Of a stretch of DNA of 46,359 nucleotides, positions 9,810-17,551 are shown piece by piece. The stretch lies in NCBI GenBank assembly GCA_964626565.1, contig CAZVFX010000055.1, forward strand, positions 1 to 46,359, read 5' to 3'. The position numbers and the translations under genes were made by a program. Every line of letters starts with the position of its first letter. Position 1 is the first letter of the stretch. This stretch comes from CAZVFX01 sp964626565. Its GTDB lineage: Bacteria > Myxococcota_A > UBA9042 > CAIXZC01. The notes beneath the pieces were generated by a model. The model did no database searches and was not told where the DNA came from. It saw nothing but the letters and a program-made list of their open reading frames with translations.

Positions 9810-12800
9810 TCAGGCCAGTCGCCGGCGAAGCATGACGCAGCCCAGCATCGCGAGCACGAACCACACTCCGGACGCGGGGCCGGGGGCGGAAGGCAAGCCG
9901 GTGCGGCAGCCGCAACCGTCGTTCGCACCCTCGCCCGAGGTGGCGGAGCTGGTGCAGGAGATCTTGCCGTCGCAGTTGTAGTCCACTTCGCCCCCGCATT
10001 CATCGAGTGCCGGGTTTTCGGGGCATGCCGCGACACACATCTGCTTGTCCAGGCATTCAAACGCATCGTCATCGAACCGGGGACAGAGTGTTATTCCCCA
10101 CACCCCGGAGTCATCGTCATCGCAATCAACGTCCTTGCAACCGACTCCTTGACCGTACCCGTCGCCGTCCGCGTCCTCGCAGGGGCAATAATCTTCACCG
10201 TCGCAATCCTGGTCGACGCCGTCGCAGGGAACGTCTTCATCGGATGGCGGGCACGCGGATGCGCAGACGTCAGCCTCGAGGCACTCGTTGGCCGCGCTGT
10301 CGAAAATGTGGCACACAACGGGCTCGTACACCTCATCGTTTGCGTCGTCGCAGTCTGTGCCGTCGCAACCTTCTCCTTCACCGTAGCCGTCACCGTCCTC
10401 ATCCTCGCACGGGCAATAATCCTCGCCATCGCAATCCTGGTCCAATCCGTCGCACACTTCGTCTTCGGGGTTGGAAGGGCAGGCGAGGGTGCAGACGTCC
10501 GCTTCCACGCACTCCCCTTCCTCCGGGCTGAAGAGCAGGCAAAGGAGGTCTTCGTGCAAACCGTCGTCATCGTCGTCGCAGTCGGGGCCGTCGCAGCCAT
10601 CCCCCTCTCCGTACCCGTCTCCGTCTCCGTCCATGCAGGTGCAGAAATCCTCGCCGTCGCAGTCCTGGTCGATGCCGTCGCATTCGATGTCGAAGGGGTT
10701 GTCCGGGCACTCAATCAAGCACAACGCCTCCTCGGTGCAAGCCGCAGCCTCCTCATCGAATATGGTGCACGGCATTGCGCTGACCACCGCGTCGTTGGAG
10801 TCGTCGCAGTCGTCGCCGCCGCACACGTCGGATTCGTGACCGTCTTCGTCCTTGTCCGGGCAGGGGCAATCGAGAAGGTCGTATTCGTCGGGCAGGCCGT
10901 CACAGTCGTTGTCGTGGCCATCTTCGCAGTCTTCCGGCACATTGGGAGCCATGTACGGCTTTTCATCATCACAGTCGCCGGCACACACCAGGAAGCCGTC
11001 ACCGTCCAGGTCAACCTCTGACGGGTCTGTCTCACCATCACAGTTGTCGTCAAGTCCGTTACATTTTTCAGCCGCTCCCGCATTGATGAAGTAGTTGCCG
11101 TCGTCGCAATCGGGAAGCCCTTCGCCCAGTTGGCTGCAGTCGCACTCGGGACCACAGCCGGGTCCGTCGATGAAGTAGTTGTCTGAGTCCTTGTCCCGGC
11201 AGCACCATCCCTGCTCCAGATCGATGAGACCGTCGCAATCGTTGTCGACGCCGTCAAGACAAACCTCTGTTGCTCCGGGAAAGACGTCGGCGTCGGTATC
11301 GTCGCAGTCGACAAGGTGGCTCGGATCCCCGCAGAATCCGGTGTTGAAACCGTCTTGGTCGAAGTCGTCGCAGATGCCGGGGCACTCTTCGTCCACGCCG
11401 CCTGCGCAGTTGTCGTCAATTCCGTTACAAAGCTCGTCGGCAGCCGGGTGTGCCAGCACGTTGTTGTCGTCGCAATCAACCAGCAGCCAGTCGCTGTCGA
11501 ACCAGGTGTAGCCGTCTCCATCACTGTCCTGACAGATGTCGCCCACGCCGTTGCCGTCGTCGTCAAGCTGCCGGAAGTTCGCCAGGCCGGGGCAGTTGTC
11601 GCAGCCGTCGCCGATGGCGTCGAAATCCTCGTCTTCGTGAACTACGTCGTCGAGATGATCGAACGGACAGGAGTCCACCGAGTTAGGTACTCCGTCGCCG
11701 TCGATGTCTGCGTCGCAGGCATCGCCGATGCCGTCCCCGTCGGTGTCTTCCTGGCACGGATTGGCTTGCAGAATGCAATTGTCACGGCAACCGCCGTATT
11801 CGAAGGGGAGGGCGTCGGCGTTGCACAGGCAGGGACCTTCTTCGCACAGGTCGCTCTGGGGCAGGCAGACCTCGACGTCATTGGTCTTGTCCAATATGCC
11901 GTCTCCGTCGCTGTCCACGCCTTCAACGGCGCGCAACGCGTACCAGCTATTCAGACGCGCACTGGTTGCCACGTACCGGAAAAGGTCCTTCTTGAACTCG
12001 GCGGTGCGCAACACCGTCTCTTTGACCTGCAGGTAGTCCCAGTCCGGGTACTTGGCTCTGAGTAGTGCAATGGTGCCCGAAACGTGGGGGGCGGCATAGG
12101 AGGTGCCGGCCCCGTTGGTGGTGAAGGTGAAGTCGTTGACCAGGGAGTAGATATTGTCCCCGGGCGCGGCCAGGTGCACCAACTGCCGGCCGTAATTCGA
12201 CCCTGCCAGGGGAGAGCCGGGCTTGTACGGGAAGCGGGCGAGCCGGTCGTTGCGGTCGGTGGCCGCCACGACCAGCAGGTTGTCCACTCCGCTGCCGTCC
12301 ACCTGGTAGTGAAAAATGATTTCCTCGTCGTCGACGTCGCCGCTGTTGTTGCCCGCGGCGTGCACCACCAGCACGTCGTTGTCCCGGGCATACAACAGCG
12401 CTTCGAGAATGTCCGGGTCCTTCTTCATAAAGAACTCAGGGTCGGTGACGCCGTCGAGAATCCCTTCCACACCGTTGAAACCCAGGGAGCAGCTCACTAC
12501 ACCGGCGCCGTTGTCCACGGCATAGTGCACCGCCTCGTTGTACATGGCCGGCGTCGTGTCGAGGATCGCGTTGTTGACCTTGAGGATCATGGTCTTCACC
12601 GTCCAGATCCCGGTGCCGTAATTGGAGCCCAAACCTGCAATGCTGGCCTCTCCGCCGGGGGGATTGTAGTCGGACCTGGCGCCGACGATGGAGGTCACCG
12701 GGGTGCCGTGAGCCCCGGGTTTGAAGCCCAGGTTCTTGGCCCACTGCCACGCAGCCTTGAAATTGAATCCGATGACGTCGTCCAAGTATCCGTTTCCGTC

Positions 12801-13175
12801 GTCATCGATGGTGTTGTCGTCATGGAAGAACAGTTCGGTGTCAAGTTGCAGATTGTCAGTGATGTCCTCTTGTTTGTTGATCCACATATTGTCGATGAGG
12901 TCGGGCTGAGAATAGAAGATACCGTTGTCCAGAAACGCGATTATCGACGGAGCAGCGTTAATCGCCCCCTGCATGACGTCCCAGGCCTGGACCGCATCCA
13001 CATCCGCGTCGGCAGTACCTACCGCCGCGCCCGCGCAGTCTCCGCCCGTGTTGTGAAAATTCCACTGGCCGCAGAAATGAGTGTCTGAAGGTAGTGCAAT
13101 TTCGCCGGCCGCTGTCTCCGGAAAGGCCAACATCAGTACAACTCCGACCATCGCCAAGATGCTCCCCGTCCTCAT
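9810..13175 (-). CDS. Subtilase (S8) with MopE-type repeats and MYXO-CTERM-like tail
   Basis: A secreted 1121-residue protease. After a signal peptide (about 1-24) comes a peptidase S8 domain (about 60-410) with Asp83 in FLDNG, His156 in GAHGTPV, the oxyanion Asn276 in HAAGNNSGD and Ser359 in GTSYAAPHVSG. Residues about 428-545 carry TSP3-type calcium motifs (DTDGDGIGDACD). A Cys/Asp-rich stalk (about 560-1080) follows, with MopE-type CNGIDDNCAGGVDE units and four longer units based on DGDGYGEG...CDCDD. The C-terminus has GCGC (1087-1090), a hydrophobic helix and LRRRLA, the pattern of MYXO-CTERM sorting signals, implying cleavage and surface anchoring. The start has GGAGGA upstream. Activation by calcium and surface proteolysis are inferred. 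Confidence 0.92.
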   Translation of the reverse strand: MRTGSILAMVGVVLMLAFPETAAGEIALPSDTHFCGQWNFHNTGGDCAGAAVGTADADVDAVQAWDVMQGAINAAPSIIAFLDNGIFYSQPDLIDNMWINKQEDITDNLQLDTELFFHDDNTIDDDGNGYLDDVIGFNFKAAWQWAKNLGFKPGAHGTPVTSIVGARSDYNPPGGEASIAGLGSNYGTGIWTVKTMILKVNNAILDTTPAMYNEAVHYAVDNGAGVVSCSLGFNGVEGILDGVTDPEFFMKKDPDILEALLYARDNDVLVVHAAGNNSGDVDDEEIIFHYQVDGSGVDNLLVVAATDRNDRLARFPYKPGSPLAGSNYGRQLVHLAAPGDNIYSLVNDFTFTTNGAGTSYAAPHVSGTIALLRAKYPDWDYLQVKETVLRTAEFKKDLFRYVATSARLNSWYALRAVEGVDSDGDGILDKTNDVEVCLPQSDLCEEGPCLCNADALPFEYGGCRDNCILQANPCQEDTDGDGIGDACDADIDGDGVPNSVDSCPFDHLDDVVHEDEDFDAIGDGCDNCPGLANFRQLDDDGNGVGDICQDSDGDGYTWFDSDWLLVDCDDNNVLAHPAADELCNGIDDNCAGGVDEECPGICDDFDQDGFNTGFCGDPSHLVDCDDTDADVFPGATEVCLDGVDNDCDGLIDLEQGWCCRDKDSDNYFIDGPGCGPECDCSQLGEGLPDCDDGNYFINAGAAEKCNGLDDNCDGETDPSEVDLDGDGFLVCAGDCDDEKPYMAPNVPEDCEDGHDNDCDGLPDEYDLLDCPCPDKDEDGHESDVCGGDDCDDSNDAVVSAMPCTIFDEEAAACTEEALCLIECPDNPFDIECDGIDQDCDGEDFCTCMDGDGDGYGEGDGCDGPDCDDDDDGLHEDLLCLLFSPEEGECVEADVCTLACPSNPEDEVCDGLDQDCDGEDYCPCEDEDGDGYGEGEGCDGTDCDDANDEVYEPVVCHIFDSAANECLEADVCASACPPSDEDVPCDGVDQDCDGEDYCPCEDADGDGYGQGVGCKDVDCDDDDSGVWGITLCPRFDDDAFECLDKQMCVAACPENPALDECGGEVDYNCDGKISCTSSATSGEGANDGCGCRTGLPSAPGPASGVWFVLAMLGCVMLRRRLA

Positions 13176-13203
13176 CGCATCCTCCGTTTACCCGTGCCGC
13201 GTG

Positions 13204-13232
13204 ATTGTAACCTGTAATGCACGGCCGGGCAA
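13204..13232 (-). promoter_or_regulatory. Promoter for the subtilase gene
   Basis: On the minus strand TTGCCC (13227-13232) and TACAAT (13204-13209) are 17 bases apart, giving a predicted start near 13197 and a leader of about 22 bases with GGAGGA before the ATG. Confidence 0.5.
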
Positions 13233-13242
13233 CTACCGAACG

Positions 13243-13276
13243 GCCCTTGCGTCGGCCCCGGCGCAAGGGCTATACT
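13243..13276 (+). promoter_or_regulatory. Promoter with embedded 9-bp inverted repeat upstream of the HAD phosphatase
   Basis: TTGCGT (13247-13252) and TATACT (13271-13276), 18 bases apart, form a plausible promoter for the HAD gene. A perfect inverted repeat, GCCCTTGCG (13243-13251) and CGCAAGGGC (13262-13270), covers the -35 box and spacer and could be an operator. No T-run follows, which argues against a terminator. Confidence 0.45.
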
Positions 13277-13301
13277 GCGATCGAATTGATAGGAGGACAA
13301 G

Positions 13302-14021
13302 ATGGATTGGGGGCAAGTATTCTCACACGAATTCGCGGAGTCGCTGGCTGACGGTTTTGCTCGGGCCAAGGAACTTGACCACCCCGTGGCGGTGTTTGAC
13401 GCGGACGGAACGCTCTGGGCAAAGGACATCGGAGAGGCTTTCCTGCGCTGGGTTATAGCGGGGGAGCTTCTCATCAACGTGGACTACTCCAAGGACATCT
13501 ACTTCGAATACGAAGCCATGGTGGACCAGGACCGGGCCCACGCCTATGCTCACGCGGTGAAGCTCATGGCTGGTTTGAGGCTCGTTGACGTCACCCGGTG
13601 GAGCGTGCAGATGGCCTATGCCTGGCCCAACTACCGGACCCGCATGCGGGCTCTGGTCGCGGGCTTGAAGCAGGAAGGTATCGACGTGTGGATCGTGTCA
13701 GCCAGCAATGAGTGGACCATTCGCACCGCGGCCCCCTTCGCAGGCATTGAGCCGGATCAGTGCATCGGCATAAAGACCAGGGTGAGCGACGGCCTCATTA
13801 CCGACCAGGTCGTCGAACCGGTAACCTGCGGGCCGGGCAAAGTCGATTCCATTGAGCAGAACATCGGCGGCACGCCGGTGTTCGCTTTCGGCGACAGTAT
13901 GGGCGATTTCGACATGCTGGAGTACGTTGACTTCCCCATGGTGGTAGGCGAACTCTCCAACCCCACCAACACGCTTATCGACATTGCGGAACAGCGCGGC
14001 TGGCCGGTTCATTTGTTCTAA
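13302..14021 (+). CDS. HAD-superfamily phosphatase (phosphoserine/phosphocholine phosphatase-like)
   Basis: A 239-residue cytoplasmic HAD hydrolase of the IB (phosphoserine phosphatase-like) group. Motif I is FDADGT with nucleophile Asp33 and acid/base Asp35. Motif II has Ser133 in IVSAS, the catalytic Lys is probably Lys180 in GPGKVDS, and motif III is GDSMGDFDM with Asp198 and Asp202. A helical cap is inserted between motifs I and II (about 45-110), as in phosphoserine and phosphorylcholine phosphatases. The ATG follows AGGAGGACAAG. It is convergent with the eut operon transporter, only 16 bases apart. That location makes phosphoethanolamine or a related phosphomonoester a plausible substrate, but the sequence alone does not fix it. 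Confidence 0.85.
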   Translation: MDWGQVFSHEFAESLADGFARAKELDHPVAVFDADGTLWAKDIGEAFLRWVIAGELLINVDYSKDIYFEYEAMVDQDRAHAYAHAVKLMAGLRLVDVTRWSVQMAYAWPNYRTRMRALVAGLKQEGIDVWIVSASNEWTIRTAAPFAGIEPDQCIGIKTRVSDGLITDQVVEPVTCGPGKVDSIEQNIGGTPVFAFGDSMGDFDMLEYVDFPMVVGELSNPTNTLIDIAEQRGWPVHLF

Positions 14022-14037
14022 AGGCCGCTTGCCGGCC

Positions 14038-15375
14038 CTACTTGCCTTTGGGTTTCTTGTTCCACAGGACGGCGGACATGGCGGCCGCGGCGATGGAGAG
14101 GCCGGCGAGGACCTGGAAGACCAGGGTCCAGTCGCCTGCGTTTTGATCGAGGATGCGGCCCACGAGGAAGCCGGCGACTACTGAGCCGCCCAAGTTGCCC
14201 ATGGCCATGATGAGGCCGGCTGCCGACGCGGCTGCTTTTGGATGGGCCATGTCGATCACCGCGGCACCGGTAAGGATGGCGTCCGGGCCGTAGATCATGA
14301 AGCCCGCACCGGCCAGCAGGATGGTGGCGAACAAGGCGTCTCCGGCGGCGATGGGGATGAACGCCAGGCACAGGCCCGCCAGAATCGCCAGCATCACCGC
14401 GCATACCGGGGCGCGGCGGCCTTGGAAGAACCGGTCCGAAACCCAGCCCGAGGAGATTGCTCCCAAGGCACCGATGAGGGGGAAAAGCACCGCCAGGAAC
14501 GCGCTGTTCTTGATCTCCTGGCCGTGGAACTTGTTGAAGTATTGCACCGTCCAGTTCATGAACGAGTACCGCACCGCGTTGAAGCAGAAGTAGCTCCACG
14601 CCAACACCCACAACGTCCCGCTGCTAAGCGTGGTGCGCAAGATCCTCCAGACCGTCCAGTCTTCGACCGGCGCGGCTGTGGCTCCGGCCTCCGGTTCCGG
14701 CTCAACGTCGTCGCGGATGGGTGCCAGGCCTACGTCTTCGGGCCGGTTCTTGATGCCGAACAGGAACAGCAGCATGATCGGGAACATGGTGATGCCGGGC
14801 ACGAGGAACGCGGCCTTCCAGCCCATGTACTGCACCAGCAGCCCCGACAGCACCCAGGCGATGACGTTGCCGCCGGTGTAGCATGTGGAAATCAACCCCA
14901 TCATGGTGCCCCGGCGTCCGACTCGGAACCAGTTGGACATGGTTTGCACAATCTGAGGCCAGCCGATGGACTGGCAGTAGCCGTTTACCGCCCACAGGCA
15001 CAACATGGTCCAGTAGACGGTCGAGGAGGCGCTCTCGGCGGAGAGGCCCAGCGGCCCCTGCAGCGCGGCGATGATGTCCGGAGTGAATGCGAACAGCACG
15101 TTGAGTATGCCGACAACGCACAGCCCGATGGACATCATGCGTCGCGCTCCGAATTTGGACCCGATCTGCGCATTGATGAACTGACCGGTGGCATAAAAAG
15201 CGAGCCACACCGACGGGATCCAACCGATCTGCTCGTTGGACCAGCCCATGGCATCTATGAGCTTGGGCTGCGCCACCGCGAAGTTCATGCGGCACATGTA
15301 GTACGACGCGTAACCGACCCAGAGGATCGCAAAGACCCGCGTCTGCCAGCTTTTAATCTGTTTGTCCTGGTTCAT
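14038..15375 (-). CDS. MFS transporter, organophosphate:phosphate antiporter (GlpT/UhpT) type
   Basis: A 445-residue twelve-helix major facilitator of the OPA type. The diagnostic N-terminal stretch is WVGYASYYMCRMNFAVAQPK, followed by an FYATGQFINAQIGSKFGARR loop, both typical of GlpT, UhpT and UhpC. Two six-helix halves are joined by a central loop rich in Glu and Pro (about 220-240), and the protein ends in KKPKGK. Its ATG overlaps the TGA of the EutL-EutT gene by four bases, so it is the last gene of the eut operon. OPA carriers move organic phosphates in exchange for phosphate, whereas known ethanolamine permeases (EutH, Eat) are unrelated. Import of phosphoethanolamine or glycerophosphoethanolamine is a reasonable but untested guess. 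Confidence 0.88.
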   Translation of the reverse strand: MNQDKQIKSWQTRVFAILWVGYASYYMCRMNFAVAQPKLIDAMGWSNEQIGWIPSVWLAFYATGQFINAQIGSKFGARRMMSIGLCVVGILNVLFAFTPDIIAALQGPLGLSAESASSTVYWTMLCLWAVNGYCQSIGWPQIVQTMSNWFRVGRRGTMMGLISTCYTGGNVIAWVLSGLLVQYMGWKAAFLVPGITMFPIMLLFLFGIKNRPEDVGLAPIRDDVEPEPEAGATAAPVEDWTVWRILRTTLSSGTLWVLAWSYFCFNAVRYSFMNWTVQYFNKFHGQEIKNSAFLAVLFPLIGALGAISSGWVSDRFFQGRRAPVCAVMLAILAGLCLAFIPIAAGDALFATILLAGAGFMIYGPDAILTGAAVIDMAHPKAAASAAGLIMAMGNLGGSVVAGFLVGRILDQNAGDWTLVFQVLAGLSIAAAAMSAVLWNKKPKGK

Positions 15376-16661
15376 GCTTTCTTTTGACCGATTAGTTTGC
15401 AGGTAACGACATACAAGGCGTTGGACAGGCGATTGAGCCCGTGGAGCATCTGATCCCGGTTCTCGGGAGTCATGTGTTGTTCGTCCTCGGCAAAGGCCTC
15501 CAAAGCGGCCAGCTCCGCCTGCCTGCTTTGAGCCCTCAGCAGGTTCAGCTTGGATACTGCCTGACCCATTGACGGGTGGGGAAGTACCCAGCCCACGTTC
15601 AGGTAGCGTCCAGTATTGTGTGAGATGCGGTGCAACTCTTCGCCATCGAAGCCGGCGATACTCAAGTGGGGCATGGGCCGCCCGGTAACTTCTGCGGACA
15701 GCAGCTTACGCAGGAATTCCAGCACCTCCTCGAGTTCGGCTGCGGTGTCCGGGTGACCTTCTTCGGCCGCCGCGACCGCGGCGTCGATGACGAACCCCTG
15801 GAGCAGGTCCATCTGCCCGCGGAAGCGCACCACGGGGTGATCCTTGCCCACCAGGGAGCGATTGTCGAACAGGTGGGTGTAGCCCGCCGGTTTCTCAGCC
15901 AGTTCCATGCCGCTGGCGAACAGGGCGTAGGGCAACTCGGAGCCGGTCCCCCGGTCCGCGGTTGCCTTGCCGAACTGCTCGGCCAACTCTTCGGCCTGGG
16001 GCGCGGGTGAGATCACCTGCGGCCGGGCCGCCAGGTCCAGCACCGTTTCCTGGAACGCTTTTGCCGCCGCCTCCACAGACGCCAGGTCTCCCACCAGCAG
16101 ACCCCCCGAGAAATTGGTCTCGCTGGGAGGTTCGTAGAAGACCTTCATTTCCACATCGGCTACTTTCAGTGCCGCGTCCAAAGCCAGCACCGCTTCGATG
16201 GGCGGCGCGATGAGATACGCCATGGGCGTCCCCGGTTCCACTCCGGCCGCGTCCGAAAGATAGCGGCCGGTGCGGGGAATGACGTGGGGGAAGAATCCCA
16301 GCTTGCCGGCCCGGTCCGCCGCGTAGAACCAGGCTTCCTTCTCGATGTATCTGAGGCAAGCCTGAATACCGCTGGAGATTTCCTCCGGGTTCGCCGCTGC
16401 GTAGATACCGATGATCTCACCCGAAAACGGACCTGAAGCGTGGTCCGCTCCCGCGTAAAACGACCTGGCGTAAACAACGTCTACTTCCGCAGCCTTGGTG
16501 CCGTCGTCAAGCGCGGCGTACAGTGAGTCGTCGATGTTGCAGGTGATCATGCCGATGCTGGTGTGATGAGGCTGCAGCTTCAGGTCCCGCGCCAGTTGCG
16601 GGTCCACATTGGGAATCACCCGCACCGCCAGTACATCAGCTTTTATCGGCTCCAGAATCAT
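15372..16661 (-). CDS. eutL-eutT: EutL-EutT fusion: microcompartment shell protein joined to cobalamin adenosyltransferase
   Basis: A 429-residue protein with two recognisable parts. Residues 1-218 match full-length EutL, the trimeric tandem-BMC shell protein with a gated pore: PNVDPQLARDLKL, VDVVYARSFYAGADHASGP, HVIPRTGRYLSDAAGVEPG, MAYLIAPPIEA and PPSETNFSGG. Residues about 256-424 match the catalytic part of EutT, ATP:cob(I)alamin adenosyltransferase: YTHLFDNRSLVGKDHPVVRFRG (split at 261-282), AEVTGRPM, DGEELHRISHNTGRYL, LNLLRAQSRQAEL and LNRLSNALYV. The N-terminal EutT region carrying the HX11CCX2C metal site is absent, replaced by EutL plus a 37-residue linker. The ATG ending at 16661 overlaps the eutC stop as ATGA; a longer frame to 16709 would start inside eutC. 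No frameshift is needed. Function inferred: adenosylcobalamin supply to EutBC, perhaps through an oligomeric shell-like ring. Confidence 0.93.
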   Translation of the reverse strand: MILEPIKADVLAVRVIPNVDPQLARDLKLQPHHTSIGMITCNIDDSLYAALDDGTKAAEVDVVYARSFYAGADHASGPFSGEIIGIYAAANPEEISSGIQACLRYIEKEAWFYAADRAGKLGFFPHVIPRTGRYLSDAAGVEPGTPMAYLIAPPIEAVLALDAALKVADVEMKVFYEPPSETNFSGGLLVGDLASVEAAAKAFQETVLDLAARPQVISPAPQAEELAEQFGKATADRGTGSELPYALFASGMELAEKPAGYTHLFDNRSLVGKDHPVVRFRGQMDLLQGFVIDAAVAAAEEGHPDTAAELEEVLEFLRKLLSAEVTGRPMPHLSIAGFDGEELHRISHNTGRYLNVGWVLPHPSMGQAVSKLNLLRAQSRQAELAALEAFAEDEQHMTPENRDQMLHGLNRLSNALYVVTCKLIGQKKA

Positions 16662-17551
16662 GGAGAGAACTCCACGCCGGTGCGCTTGTCCCTGAGCGCC
16701 CTCAGGCACAACGCGGCTATCTCCTTTGCTCCCTGCTCCGGGGTCAGGCCGCCGGCGTGGATGTTGGAGATCATATTGCGCATGGACTCATTCAAGTCCT
16801 TTACCTTCATGTAGGTCACGTACGCGCCCATGGATTCCGCGGTTTTCAATCCGGGCCGCTCGCCTACCATGGTGCACAGCACCTCGGCATCGGTGGCCCG
16901 GGCCACCTCGTCACCGCAGGCGACCCGTGCGTTGCCTACCGCGAACAGCGTGCCCACCGAGGCTCCGCCCCGTTTCAACTCGGCGAGGAGAATCGGCAGG
17001 ATAGCCGGCAGGTTGGCATTCAAGGCGGCCGCACTCAACCCGTCTCCCACGACTATCTGCACGTCCGCACTTTTGGCCCCTTCTGCGTGCACTTGCGCGG
17101 CTGAATCGGCGGACAGGCTCCGGCCCAGGTCCGGCCGGGCCAGAAACTCACGCTTGTCTTCAGCCGCTGACTGCAACTGGACCAGGCCCAACTCGCGACA
17201 CATTTCCGGGTCCAACTGAGAGGCCACCGCGTCCCGCGCCGCCGCGTGGTCGGCCAGGAAATCCAGCACCGTCTCCGTGCGGTAGCGGGTTCCGACTCTT
17301 CCCACCCCCAGGCGCGCCGGAGTTCGGGTCAGGTAGAAGGTGCGGTTGCCCACGGGCTGCCACTTCCCGGCCCACGGCATGGGCGGCAACTCAGCCCCCA
17401 CCCATTCGGCTACTCGCTTGGCCAACGCAGTGTCTGTGGGAGCGTCGTGAGACGCGACTGCGTCCACTTGAGAGGGGCTGCCGCCCTCCTCCTCTTCCAA
17501 CTCCTTGCGGACGAGCCCCTCGATGAGCTCTTTTAACCGGTCCCCATCCAT
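16658..17551 (-). CDS. eutC: Ethanolamine ammonia-lyase small subunit
   Basis: A 297-residue light chain of the adenosylcobalamin-dependent lyase that converts ethanolamine to acetaldehyde and ammonia with EutB. Characteristic segments are the VVGDGLSAAALNANLP stretch, GNARVACGDEVARATDAEVL, MVGERPGLKTAESMGAYVTY (a near match to the GERPGLSSPDSLG family motif) and SNIHAGGLTPEQGA near the C-terminus. The N-terminal 60 residues are acidic and helical, typical of the family's variable targeting or solubility extension. The ATG overlaps the eutB TAA by one base (TAATG), indicating coupled, stoichiometric translation. The next gene starts four bases before its stop. Confidence 0.96.
   Translation of the reverse strand: MDGDRLKELIEGLVRKELEEEEGGSPSQVDAVASHDAPTDTALAKRVAEWVGAELPPMPWAGKWQPVGNRTFYLTRTPARLGVGRVGTRYRTETVLDFLADHAAARDAVASQLDPEMCRELGLVQLQSAAEDKREFLARPDLGRSLSADSAAQVHAEGAKSADVQIVVGDGLSAAALNANLPAILPILLAELKRGGASVGTLFAVGNARVACGDEVARATDAEVLCTMVGERPGLKTAESMGAYVTYMKVKDLNESMRNMISNIHAGGLTPEQGAKEIAALCLRALRDKRTGVEFSP

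Noticed and set aside
9801..13088. Plus-strand reading frames of several hundred codons opposite the subtilase
   Set aside because: Same cause: antisense of Asp/Cys codons. The minus strand carries an intact catalytic triad, signal peptide and ribosome site.
14022..14037. Bidirectional terminator between the HAD and MFS genes
   Set aside because: GGCCG...CGGCC gives only a 5-bp stem and there is no T-run on either strand.
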